NCBI GenBank assembly: GCA_947000775.1
Contig: CAMQGK010000565.1
Location: 10,272,001-10,336,000, forward strand
Origin: Pterois miles
Lineage: Eukaryota; Chordata; Actinopteri; Perciformes; Scorpaenidae
Direction of reading: 5' to 3'
DNA: 64,000 nucleotides
The notes under the pieces are model-generated. The model did not search any database and was not told the DNA's origin. It saw nothing but the letters and a program-made list of their open reading frames with translations. Below, in pieces: positions 45,416 through 57,003 of the stretch; the stretch's first letter is position 1; each line of letters starts with the position of its first letter. The position numbers were made by a program, and so were the translations under genes.

Positions 45416-45433
45416 TTTGAAGCCTTGAAGACC
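44043..45433 (-). other. brd1: brd1 first coding exon (PHD-knuckle-PHD module)
   Basis: The acceptor TTGTCTGGTCGTCAG sets the exon edge at 45,433, leaving 18 bases of 5' UTR before the ATG at 45,415. The one exon encodes the first 457 residues, including both PHD fingers (CCICMDGDGADSNVILFCDS and LTCYLCKEKGAGACIQC). It ends in phase 2 at CTTCAAG|GTAGGC. A Gly/Thr/His-rich patch (SHGGTGTHGSTGG) at about 105-117 looks like a lineage-specific expansion. Confidence 0.93.
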
Positions 45434-45543
45434 CTGACGACCAGACAAATGAAATAACAATTTGTAAATGACTCATTTTGTGATGCTGTTGTGGCAACAA
45501 CTGACAACTTTTCATGTTGTTAACTCTGTGAAGCAATGACCAG

Positions 45544-45582
45544 CACACACACACACACACACACAACACACACACACACACA
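45544..45582. repeat. (CA)n microsatellite in brd1 intron 1
   Basis: An interrupted CA run (one AA break) lies about 110 bases upstream of the first coding exon's acceptor. Confidence 0.93.
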
Positions 45583-46199
45583 GTGTGTGCTGGGTCCAAC
45601 AGAACCTGCAGTAATGATTAACAGCTTTAACCCTCAATGAGGCATTGCAGGAACAAAGATTGGTAGTTAATGTGTTTACACAAGGATGTTATCACCTTCA
45701 ACCAGCCTTCAGTCATAGAGGACCAGTCAAATATGTGAAGACAAAACACACAACTTTTTATCTCTGGGCAAAACGAACATTGTCACTAAAATTAAAGTGA
45801 AGACAGCTCATTTATGTAAGAAAGTTTCCATGTGAGTCCGAGACCCCTTCGTCAAGTGACTTACATGATTAATCAATTATCAAAATTGTTGTCAGTTTTT
45901 ATGTCAGTCAACTTGAAACAAATAATCTGCTCATTGTTTCAGCTGTACATACAGAGGTAGCTTCAAGTAGATCTGGAGCGATTAGCAGATTAATTTATAA
46001 GACTGTACATTTGTTCTCTGCACTGTGTGGAAGCACACTGACAGATATTGTCAACATTAGCACTGCAGCTATTTTTATTATTGTATTATTTTCTTGATTA
46101 CTTCGATGAAAATGACCATCACAGTTTTCCAGAGCACAAAATGACATATTTAAACATCTAGCTCTGTCTGACCAACACTGAAAAACCAAAAGATAGTCA

Positions 46200-46725
46200 G
46201 TTAGCTATAGATTTATTTTTTTTTATGGCCGATGCTGATTTTTCAGAGAACTGGGACAGCTGATAGCCGATATGATGCCGATATATATATTTTTTATTTT
46301 TTTTGCAGATATCTTTGGCTGGTTTACTTGTCTTCCTCCATCTGATAAAACATAACAGCTTAATAATAAATGATACAGAAAATATCTTAAGCATACATTT
46401 ATTGAACAACACTTATGGTCTGTCTCTGATCTGCATTTTGTGTCTGCACAGTTTCTCCCAGGTAGGACGCTGTTCTCCTTACGCACTCTTGCAAAGGTTA
46501 GCTGACTGGGCAACATCTACTGAGGTCTGCCGGTAGAATGGCAATTTGATTGACACAAGGGGTGGAGTCGCACGTTTTCTACAGCAACAACACTGGGCTT
46601 CCCGCAGATGTGTCCTGCTTGCTAATCAGCTTAATATGCTCAGGCAATGGCCAACGCCGATTATGGAAAAAAATGTCACAAAATTGGCCCAATTAATCGG
46701 CCGATCTCTACAGTTCAATTGGTCC
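46200..46725. repeat. ATCGGCC-type interspersed repeat in brd1 intron 1
   Basis: One end has GGCCGATGCTGATTTTTCAG and GATAGCCGATATGATGCCGA. The other has CCAATTAATCGGCCGATCTC. This is the pattern of a common fish repeat with partly inverted ends. No gene. Confidence 0.5.
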
Positions 46726-46734
46726 TGAACACAA

Positions 46735-47065
46735 ATAATGTACAGTACTTAAGTACAATTTTGAGGTGCTTATTTAATTGAGAATTTCCATTTTATGCCA
46801 CTTTCTACATGTACTCCATTACATTTTGGAGGAAAATATTGTACTTTTTACTCCATTACAATATATGATAACTTTGTTTACTAGTTATTTTGCAGATTTT
46901 AGATTAGATTAATAGGTCATTGGTGCTGGGAAGACATGCAGGCCAAGCTGAGACCCTTATCTCTTTGAATAATTTTAAACTTGAATTATATAACAAACAC
47001 TTGTCCAGTATGCTGCCCTGTTAATGCACCTGTTGTTGCTGTCGTGATTCGGTGTTCATTGAACA

Positions 47066-47138
<73 letters not shown>

Positions 47139-47460
47139 AATAATCAACTAATAAGTTGTGAGACACTATTGAGGATTAAGCTATCCAGCAGTATATAAAG
47201 TAGTTGAAATTGGCTCAACCTCTACCAGCTGTAACAGCAGTAATTATACAATCATGTATTATAATCCAGTAATATCATTTTTTAATATTGTGTGATTCTG
47301 AAATGGTCTATTCTGCACGATCTGTAATTTTACTTTTAGTGCTTTCATGCTAATACTTTTCAGATATTAGAGTATTTCTACACTGCGGTATTGCTACTTT
47401 TACGTTCTTCACATATCTGAGTACTAGTTGTAGTATTTCTTCCACCACTGGTTGAAAGCA
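46735..47460. repeat. TACTTAAGTACAATTTTGAG...CTTCCACCACTG repeat copy
   Basis: Same family as 23,650-24,110, in the same orientation and longer. It contains a (TA)n microsatellite at 47,073-47,135 and ends GTATTTCTTCCACCACTGG. It lies in brd1 intron 1. Confidence 0.7.
47073..47135. repeat. (TA)n microsatellite
   Basis: About 31 perfect TA units inside an interspersed repeat. Confidence 0.97.
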
Positions 47461-48188
47461 ACTGAAAACAAAAAGTGTCAACATACTTGGCCAGTAAAGT
47501 GGTCTCTGCTCTGTTGTGCAACTAAAAACAGTGTGCATCTGCTATTGTACCCTGAAGTTCATCTTGCAGCTTTAAATGTGAAGTCTTAATTTATGAGATC
47601 ATATTGGATGTCGTTGCAGTAAAGGGGGCGGAAACTGGCTGTGACTGCGATCACTGGATGAATGAAAGAAATGTACCGAGAGCAGCACACCTCCACACCG
47701 ACTACCGCTGGCCTGGCTGAAGCCGCGGAGGGCTGCTTGTTGTTGGATATCATCAGCTAACAGCAGCTCGTTCGGTTTCTCTCGGTTGAATGGTGGATGC
47801 TAGCCACCAGCTAGCGTTAGCTCCTCTTTATCGAACCACAACCTCGATCTTTGTTATTAATCAAATCAGCTAAAGAGCAATCTACCAAACACAGGTCTGT
47901 TACAATAAAAGACGACCCGGTGGTGTCCTCCGTTCAGACCGCGGCCTCTCCGGTGGCCGGTGAAACGCATTAGGACACTCCGTCCACGAACTGGGCTAAC
48001 GTTAGCCTGCTAGCATTACACCTAACTGAAGGGGGGAGGAAATATGGCGACCAACACAACAAGAAACTGTCTCGATTGGAAAAACAGGCTTTCCCTCAGA
48101 GCAGCTCGGACTGCTTTTGGATTTAAACCAGCCCAGGCTGAAGGGGGCTGATATTAAAGAGGCGAGGACAGAGTGAGGCTGAACTTAC

Positions 48189-48480
48189 CTCAGTATTTTC
48201 ACCAATTCAGCTTATAAAAACAGCAGCAATGGCGGCGCGGCCTGCGGAGCGAAGCGGCAGTTAAATCCACATTCAGTCTGCTCATCCAACGGCGGCCGCG
48301 GCTCGCGCTGAACCGAGTCAAACTTGAGAGTGACCGACAGGTATCCAGGGCGACGGAGACGGTTTCAGGGTGTTTATTGACGTTGACCGGGGTAATTACT
48401 GATCAATAGGACTGTTTATAAGCAGTTAGAAGCGGCAGAACTCAGCAGCTGCCCGAACTCCTCTTCCCCCAACAACAATG
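48189..48480 (-). other. brd1: brd1 non-coding first exon (5' UTR), inferred
   Basis: On the minus strand AATACTGAG|GTAAGTTC gives a consensus donor with the exon edge at 48,189, which would splice to the acceptor at 45,433. Upstream sequence is GC- and CpG-rich (for example GCGGCCGCGGCTCGCGC on the plus strand) and contains GCCGCCATTGC on the minus strand, a YY1-like site. The transcription start is not determined. Confidence 0.6.
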
Positions 48481-48530
48481 CGGTTGTGCGAGTCCTCCTT
48501 ACGTCATGACGTCACCGCGTACAAACCACT
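48481..48530 (-). promoter_or_regulatory. brd1: brd1 core promoter with twin CRE sites
   Basis: TTACGTCA (48,499-48,506) directly abuts the palindrome TGACGTCA (48,507-48,514). These are two CREB/ATF sites just upstream of the inferred first exon in a CpG-rich setting. No TATA box is evident. Confidence 0.6.
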
Positions 48531-48639
48531 ATTTGGCAAGCAGAGGGCTTTTCCAGTCTAGTAGGTACCGTACTGAGTACTATGGACTGAGTACTATGTA
48601 CAGAAGTACTATGTACTGAATATTATGTACACAGTTACT

Positions 48640-49010
48640 ATGTACAGAATTACTGCACTTAAATACGAATCCCAGATACTTTAATTGAGTATTTCCTTTT
48701 AATACAACTTTATACTTCTACTCCATATCTAAGAGGTTATTAATGTACTTTTTAATTCTACTACATTTGACTTTAGACAGACAGATAGATAGGTAGGGAG
48801 ATAGATAAATAGATAGATACAATAGATCTAATATGAGTACATTAAACTACCCAAAGGTACATAAAGTAGTTATTGCACTGCAGTTATTGTTAGTTAGTTA
48901 GTTATTGTTACTGCATGTACTGTGTATAAGTTAACAAAAGGGTGAAAAAATTGAATTTCCCCTCGTGGGACTAATAAAGGAATATCTTCTTCTTCTTCTT
49001 CTTCTATTAG
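48640..49010. repeat. Repeat fragments and SINE 3' tail
   Basis: Positions 48,640-48,760 hold a piece of the TACTTTAATTGAGTATTTCC repeat family, followed by a short GATA-rich run near 48,780-48,820. Positions 48,900-49,004 are a SINE 3' end: GAATTTCCCCTCGTGGGACT, AATAAAGG, then (CTT)n. The tRNA head is missing. Confidence 0.7.
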
Positions 49011-49470
49011 CACAACTTTAAACCTGCAAAATGCAAATTTCTGACGACAAAAAAAATTAATTAATTTAATAACTCTAAAGATACAATTAATGTAAACCAT
49101 GATGTTGTTTGCCTCCAAGAAATGACTTTTATTTTTAAAATATAAAGTGTTTACAATTCTTCAAGCCTAATGGATGAAGGATCTGTCACAATACTGCACA
49201 TAAAATCCGACAGAACAGTAAAAACAACATCCAGTACAGTGTGTTTAGTGTAGCTCAGCACAAAAACTGGATGAAGGAAAAGGCTAGCAGTTTCCCCCTG
49301 CTTCTAGTCTTTGTGCTAAGCTAAGCTAAACACGTTCTGGTCCTATCTCTGTTCGGGACACATAGAAATAAAACCATCTTGTTATCAGACAGACATTCCC
49401 AGTATGCCGGACTGTTCCTTTAATGACAGCTCTGTTCTCTTTTTCCAGCAAACAGCAGCTGTCAGACGAA
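49011..49470. other. ftsj1 3' flank / probable 3' UTR
   Basis: Non-coding sequence follows the ftsj1 stop on the minus strand. A minus-strand AATAAA-type hexamer occurs near 49,130 (plus TTTTATTTTT), giving a possible 3' UTR of about 340 bases. Confidence 0.4.
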
Positions 49471-52400
49471 TCACGTGGACTCGGTCGGCGGATCCGTCTC
49501 GTCTGGACCCTGGTTGGGACGGTTGGACAGAGCGTCTTCTCTGGAGAGCAGGTTGTTTTTGCGGAGGTGGCAGGCCTGCTGGTAGGGGGGGCGTATGGGC
49601 GGCTGGGTGGGGGGCGTGTACTGGTACTGTTTACTATCATCCAGCTGAAGAAAGAAAACCATCAACAGCTCTAAGATTGTCTTTGTGTGGAAAAAAGGAA
49701 AAAAAAAATACTATATCAACTAGTAACAAGAATCCCTTAAAATAACCTTAATTCATCCATAATTTAACCCTGAAAACACACCAAACACCTTAATCTATAT
49801 CATTGTGTACACCTTAAAACATCTTACCTAACAATAACTAGATTTTAGGGGGTACATTACTTTTAACATTGCTGGCTTCATCTACCTTTTAAAGTGATAG
49901 ATTTTTGTCATTCAGATATGACATTTAAGATAAACCATCTGACAAACTTGCAGTGTACAACAGCAAAAAGTGCAAAAAAAAACAGGAAGTGTCAGTAAAA
50001 AAACATGCAAAAGCAAGATACACCACAGTTACAGAAAGCATTTGGGGTTAATTAACAGATAAATTAATGGATCTCAATATACTTCTTTAATGATTATCTG
50101 CACTAAGGTGTAAGGTGTTAAAATCCCTCAAAATAATTATCACATGAAAACCATTCCTGAATTTTAACCTTACCTGAAAAACTGAGGGTGGCTTATTGTT
50201 TATTCGTTACATTTTATGGGGTTTCTCCCCCTTAAAAATACCTTAATAGCAATCAATTCATTTATCCATTAATGATCTCCTTAAAATTCCAATAAAATAC
50301 ATTAATTGCATACTAATTGTAATGGATAATTGATGGATTGATGGAACAGATTACATTTCATAGTGGCAATAAAGAAAGCGCTATTAACATAGTTAAAATG
50401 ACTGCACGAGACTTGTTTTAAGGTAAGAACCATGTTTCTGTTGTTCACTTTGACTCAGCAAAGATAAACCCGTGTCTGCTCACCTGCAGAGGGTAGGTCC
50501 TGTCCGAGTCGAAGGCGCTCAGGTCACCGCACGCCAGGAAGGGAACGATGACGCGGTTCGGACCCTCTAACTGGTTGAAGTCCACATCTGAAGGACGGAG
50601 ACCAGAACGCAGACTGAGAACAGACCGAGGAGGACCAGGACATGCAGGGGGAACTAAAGACTGATCTGACTCTAGCTACTGAAACAGACGACCGGTATGT
50701 AACCTTTGAAATAAGAAATAAAGCATTTGTTTTCTTTCAAATGAGATTTCTAAGATATAAAACACAACATTGAGCAGTAGCTTATGGTGGCTAATGCTAG
50801 TAATCCCTCTACAGATATTGCTGTCTCTGACATTGACTGAGCGTTCCAATACCCATACAGCCATAATATATAGTATGCCATGAAAAGATTTAATATTCCC
50901 CAAAACATAATGTGTCAAATGCCAAAAATACCAGGATTATTGCATTTTGCAGTAGGCAAGCCAGCATGCTTTTCTGGCTATTCTGATCCACAACCCTCTG
51001 CACAGCAGATATATGAACAAGAGGGTCAAAGTTCAAAGTGCAATGCTATGATGAAGTAGTACGTCCCAACTGTATACAAGCAACAATACGTTCTTTGTAA
51101 GGGCAGCTGCAGTATGTACTAAAATTCTGCTATTTGGAACGTAGCCTATGATTCTTCTCAACTTGTGCACCTGTTACGCCGTGTTTTAGTGTTTACCGAT
51201 AACCCATTATTACGACCACAGTTAAGGGGTCACAGTTTAGCAAATGTTAGGTTTCGTCCGAAATCACATACTGTATGTGTGATATCGTTCAACATGCGAT
51301 TGTGTGAATAAGCAGTAGTGTGTATCTTTTTGGACATACTGAGCAGTACTTTACGTCGTCACTTCCTGAGAGCTTCCTCGCTGGTTGGAAACGTGTAACC
51401 ATGGTAACCCATGCTAACCTCATGTAACCAAAACAAAGATTTGTGAGAATCCAAGTCTGAATTCATTTAAAACATATAGTACACTTAGCAAAGTGAAATC
51501 TTTATACTTACAGTTAAATTGAAGCATTACTGGTGTAACAGAGCTGTCTGTCAATGCCCGTTTTACAGATCTTGAACACATGACTTGTTTGGATGAATAG
51601 AACAGGAGCTTTTCAGTGGAGAAATTAGTTAAGCAGGTCTGGCTGACTTGTCAACAAACATGGAGCGTGTGAATTGAAGGGAAGTGACGCTGCGTCTATC
51701 TTCCAGTGACAGTGTGATTCTGGTCTGAGTGCATTCACGTGTTGTGTTTTCCTGATTCAGATCAGCTATCCAGACACAAACCACATAATCAGAAAAGGGC
51801 TCGTAGTTACCGTAGGAATGATCCAGCAGAGGGTTGGACATGTTGGGGACATAACCTTGAGGAGGAGAGTAATTCTGACACACCACAAAGGCCTCTGCAA
51901 ACAAACAGACAGATGAAGTAATTTGTCCACAGAGTTCATGCAAACACCACAAGTTTACATGTAGATTAATGTTGTTTTTTTAAGATTACTGTCTTAAACG
52001 TCTCAGGTGTACATATGATAACTACATAAGCTGGGGGCGGGGTTTGTCTTCTGGTTTTGATTGGTCAGCGCGGAGCGGCGGCTCACCAATGCTGGAGTTC
52101 CTGCTGCTGCGAGGCTTGGCACAGGTTACACCGCCAAAGAAGATCTTGAGCTGAGAGTACAGCAGAGTCACGTCTTTACCTCTGAAGATCTGAAACACAC
52201 AAGACAATGAGGACTTAATACAGTCTGAGAGTGTCTGCGGCCCATAATGCACCACTGCGTGAAATTATTTACACTGTGGGAATTATCTGGAATGTGTTTT
52301 TAGGCCAATGATTTTTGTTTTTGGACAAACAACCAAGATATAATGTGTTCACTGGTGAGTTTTAGAGATGCTGGTGAGTGGCCTTGGTTTCCGTTGAACA

Positions 52401-54113
52401 AAGCCAGGCTAGCTGTTTCCCCCTGTTTCCCGTCGTTGTGCTAAGTTACGCTAACAGGCTGTAGCTTCAAATTTAACGCTGTTAGAAGAGTTAAATCTAT
52501 ATTTAATACTAATGACATTACAGCATATGTGCATGTTTATATACAGACTATATTAAATAAATAATCTGAATCAAAGTTGGACTCACCTTGGCCACAAACG
52601 TCCCTCCAGGTTTCAGGACATGAGTTGTGATGTTCAGAGCCTGACAGACAAACAGGAGTCAGGGTGACATCACAGACCAACAGGTGAATACAAACACACC
52701 TCTGTACTCACGGCCAACAGGAGCTGAGCCTGGATGTACTCGTCCACGTCATGGAGCCCGGTTACTATGGAAACGGAACAGGAAATAACTCCAGACAGCT
52801 GAATAAAAAGGAGAGACTTGAGAACAGTCGAGGACAGACAGGAAGTGAGCGTCTCACCGTCTGGAGCTCCATCACACACCACCAGGTCGGCCGGCTGACC
52901 CTCGAAGTGACGGATGATCTCCTGAGCTGTCGACACCTGAGAGGAAGAAGAACAAGAAGACGACAAGGCTGGTCATGTGACACACCGGCAAACTTCTTGT
53001 GTTTTACAAACCATGTCAGAAACATGTCATTAAAAAGGTGACAGCAGCATGACTACATTATGTTTCAGTATGAGAGTGAAGTCAGAGGTCCTCCACAAAC
53101 ACTAAGGAGGGCCACAGTGTTCTCCACTGAACTTCTTGTCCTGATCCATACAGATGCAACATGGTGATTACTGTTGTGTTTGCTCTTTGGGTCCTTGAAC
53201 CTCCTAAAAACCAACAGATCCTCATGAAGGACCACTAAAACCTTTACAAGGCTAACTAGAACCTCTTCAAAGACCCAAAGAAACTCCACAGGGACCCCAA
53301 GACCTCCCTCAAGGACCACTAAAACCTCTATAGGGATAACTAGAACCTCCTCAGAAACTCACAGAACCTTTTCAAGGACTGACCAACAAGGATAGGTACA
53401 CGTTATGTTTTTTAAGTTCCTGCAGTGGAGAAGGACAATCAGAGTTACATGTTTATTCATTGTGACGTGTCCACACCTTGGTGATGTCTCCCTGTATCTG
53501 AGTGACTCCTGGCAGAGGAGCCATGGCCTGCAGGTCCACTGCCACGATCTTCACCTCCTCCCCCCCTCACCTTTCTCCTCCTGCCCTCTGAGTGGAAAAA
53601 CGACACAATGATTTATTTAACTATTCGTATTATTAAAATCCATTTAAGTTCTGTCCAAGTGACTGTATGTTCATTAAACAGAAAGCATAAAAACAAAATG
53701 AAACCTGAGTTTCCGACTGAGGACTTGACTCCAGCTGCCAGGAGCTGCACACAAATCCACTGCTCTGTTCACACCTGAAAGAGAAAATAACTGTAAGTTT
53801 AGACAAATCAGACATTTATGAAAAGATGGTCGAAGAATACAGTCACAAACAGAGCCACAGATGGATACCAAAGGGGCCCCCGCACCAGAGCCAGAACCAG
53901 GCTCAATTATATCCTTTCCAGGGGCCTATAATGTAGACAGAGACCTGTTTGGTGTCAAGAGCCCATCGTCTCAGGTATCCTGTGGGTCTCACCTGTGAAC
54001 AGGTTGAACTCATGGTCAAGCTGCAGCAGCTTGAAGGCGCTCCGCGCTCTCCAGCCCTCCTCTTTGGCCAGACGGTAGTAAATGTCCCGCTTGTCTTTGG
54101 AGGAGCGACCCAT
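49471..54113 (-). CDS. ftsj1: tRNA 2'-O-methyltransferase FTSJ1 (apparent frameshift in exon 3)
   Basis: FTSJ1 uses S-adenosylmethionine to methylate the 2'-OH of tRNA anticodon-loop positions 32 and 34, with THADA and WDR6 as partners. Coding exons, 5' to 3': 54113-53993, 53774-53705, 53587-53477, 52936-52858, 52764-52712, 52640-52587, 52189-52087, 51894-51811, 50587-50484, 49644-49471. All introns are GT-AG. The RlmE-family K-D-K-E tetrad is visible: K28 in SAFKLLQLD, D in VVCDGAPD, K in FVAKIFRG, E in NSSIEAF (formed across the 52087/51894 junction). The SAM site is DLCAAPGSW. The tail matches vertebrate orthologues (QYTPPTQPPIRPPYQQACHL). Summed exons are 953 bases, one short of a multiple of three. 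The missing base falls in exon 3. Ignoring it, the protein is about 317 aa, near the usual 327-329. Otherwise intact. Confidence 0.93.
53477..53587 (-). other. ftsj1: ftsj1 exon 3 carrying a one-base deficit
   Basis: The preceding exon ends in phase 2 (CTCAG|GTTTC) and this exon ends in phase 0 (ACCAAG|GTGTGG), so it needs 3n+1 bases but has 111. The downstream part reads VKIVAVDLQAMAPLPGV in one frame and the entry frame reads RGQEEKGE. The shift happens at a run of seven C on the plus strand (53,560-53,566). No in-frame alternative AG rescues it, because a TGA lies in the path of each. Confidence 0.85.
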
Positions 54114-54730
54114 CCTGACCTCTGACCCCTCTGATGGCAAAAAACCAATACATTTAAACTTGTTTCTTTTCTTTCAGTGGAATCACTGCAATGACATGAT
54201 GACATGTGATAAACAACTCCGCTGGAATATCTATCTCTATATAAAATTTTAACCAAATAATTTAGTTATTATTATTATTACATCTTGTTTAATGGTCAAT
54301 GCAATTATTAGTCCCAACATTAACAAATACTCTACCATAAAGCATCACAAGGGTCCACTATCACAACTGTTAACCAACTAAGAAAGTAACGGTTTTACAA
54401 AAATGCTTATCGTTAGGTTTATTTTTATGTCTGCCGAATTGAAAAGCACCTCTTGGCGAATATGAAAATATATCTAATCATAGTTTAATAAACACTATTA
54501 CCGTGTCGAAAACAGATTAACCTGGTAAAATTCACTTTTTAAACGGGGTTTGGCGCTGAGTGCTCAGAAAATTGCATATTTCATGGCTGTCTGAGCTTAC
54601 TGTCCAACATTAGGAGAGTCTAAGTCTCTGGGTTGAATATATACGCGTTTAAGCTAAAGAACGCATGTAAAACAATAACATAGTGGACCATTAAAACATA
54701 CTTTATGAACCATTAAAAACTATTTTACTT

Positions 54731-54800
54731 GCTGTTCACGTTCAGGTTCTGTTCCGGTGTCGACGGAGGAAGGACCCCCGGCTGCTGGTAGCTGTCCCCA
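54731..54800 (-). other. ftsj1: ftsj1 non-coding first exon and promoter, inferred
   Basis: The ATG exon has an acceptor (TTTTTTGCCATCAG) 17 bases upstream of the start (edge 54,130), so transcription begins further up. A GC-richer block ends on the minus strand at AACAGCAA|GTAAAAT near 54,731, a plausible donor. Assignment is by position only. Confidence 0.4.
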
Positions 54801-55960
54801 AAGCGCCTGTTCAAAATGACGCTGCCAAACAAAAATAAGACATCTCCAGTTGAGGATTAAAACAGGTATTTATTTATTTATTTATCATACCTTTTCTTGG
54901 GTTAGGGTTAGATCGATGATTTTTTTCCCCTTCAGTAGGCTACTTCTCAGTGTTTGGGGTTTCTGTCTTCTCAGTAGCGGCCACACAGTGTCGCTGCAGA
55001 CACATGAAACTGCTTTCTGCAGAAAAAACACGTGTAAAAACACCCTAAAAGATGACAGAAAATATCACTGATGTCAATTAATACATGCAAGTAAAAGGAC
55101 ATTTTTATTTTTCTGTATGAAATATGAAACAAACTAAATTAAACATTTTACTTTAAATGAAAATTCTTCATTCGGAAATAATACATTCATGTTGGAAATC
55201 AGATTGTATTTGAAAAAGTTCTGCTGTCTCCATCTCAGTTATTTTCTATTAACACACTATGAACCAGAAGGCAGTGAGATTTTTTTAAGTGAGGTTCAGT
55301 GTTTTTTTGTGCAGTTTACAGGATTATTAAATGGTGATAAAAATGTGAAATGACCAAATATATTTAGCCAAAGTCTGTTACATGAAAACAGACTGATTAC
55401 CTTCAAATCAATAATTAAAAGTACTGAATAATTTTTGCAATTTAAGTTAAACTCACTCAGTAATTGTAATGTTTGTTGCTTTTATGGAAAACTATTAACC
55501 TTCTCCCTTACTATTTAAGTACTTATAATGTCAGGTTTGCCTCCCTAGATTAAAGTAAATGGTCATAAAATGAAGTGGTTGCTCAAGGTGGTCTTGAGCA
55601 TATTGTGAAATGAATTATAATGACTCCCTGACTCAACAGAAATGAGGTTTGAAGAAAATTATGTTAATCTGAGGTCATTTTTTAAATAATGAGGCTTGTA
55701 CAAAGAAAAGCATCTTTAAAAAGCAAACATCACACAGAAAATCAGTTTATATACAAACAGGTTTAATTCGAAATATTCCGTTAACAAAAAATAATTTCTT
55801 GATTCCTGTCACAATTTTATACGACACCAAATCCAAATGAAATGAGCATCTGAGGAATCCATTAAAAATCAAACTAAAGGACGAGGAATGTCTCTACTAC
55901 TAAATAAATAAAACAGAATGTATAAAATATATAAAAAAAGTGAATATAAAAAAACAAATC
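54801..55960. other. Spacer between pim3 3' end and ftsj1 promoter
   Basis: AT-rich sequence with no coding exon recognised. Minus-strand ATTTATTTA (about 55,901-55,910) is an AU-rich-element-like string lying just past the first candidate pim3 polyadenylation signal. It could belong to a longer pim3 3' UTR. Confidence 0.4.
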
Positions 55961-57003
55961 CTTTATTCAAAATACAAAACTGAATATTTGCATTGACTGT
56001 GCATTTTACACCCAGAGACTGAGGGAGAGAGAAGATGGAGAACATTATGTCTTCAGACAAAGTGATGAGATATCGTTGTGGTATCAATACTGAAACTCGC
56101 ATCAACAGACGTCCAAAAATTTCAACAACCAGCCGCTTGAACAAAGAAAACAACCGCCTCGATGAACCTCGACTGGAGAAAGATTTTGAAGTTTTGCCTC
56201 AAGAGGGACATCAGCTACCAGAAACAAATGTCAGGCTTACTTCTTTCAACAGATACTTCCAGATTTAAAATCTTAATTTTGTTTATTTTAGCCTGTTTGT
56301 AATCAAACAAAAGTGAACACTGAAGATGTGATATGTTCGTTACATGAAGAAAACGTTTATACTCTGCAGAGTTAAAGTATCAGAAAGTCAGATTTTGGTA
56401 TCAGAACTGAGACTCCCAGGTCTTCGGAGGTGTGTGTTGTTTAATGTGTTTCACGTCAGCAGGTGAGAGTCCTTCGCACGTCTCAGCGCTGACATCACAC
56501 GGTGGGTGGGCTGTGTTGTGTTTTAGAGGTGGAGGCTGGTTCCTCAGAGGACACCTCTTAAATTTATGGAGATGTTTTTGGGAAATCCTCTTATTCATTT
56601 TCTTGCTGTCAGATAAGATCAGTACCACTGTACAAAAAAAACACTTTCACTGTAAAAGAACAGGGAACCTCTGTCGTTTATCTGAACTAAAGGAACCTCT
56701 GAAGAACCTCCACACCTCTAGATCAGCTCCTGATCTGCAACACGCCGCCCACAGCAGCTTTCAAACTCAAGGCACTCAGAAACAAGAACACCCGGTGGGT
56801 GCTGAGGCTCTAAGAAGAGCAGCTCCATCGTCTGTGAACAGGGAGGAGGCCCGGGGAGCAACACAGAGCCACCCTGAACTGTGACCACGACTCGCTCCCG
56901 TCACCAGAAAACGCCACACGCTCACGGACATTCAAACGCCACCAGGAGGCAGCTGCCAATCAAGTCCATGTCATTTCCCTTGAAGCAGCCTTGCCTTAAC
57001 CAA
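55961..57003 (-). other. pim3: Inferred pim3 3' UTR
   Basis: About 1.04 kb of non-coding sequence runs from the stop codon to an AATAAA on the minus strand at 55,962-55,967. A second AATAAA lies at about 56,282-56,287. PIM transcripts are typically unstable and AU-element regulated. The choice of end is inferred. Confidence 0.5.
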
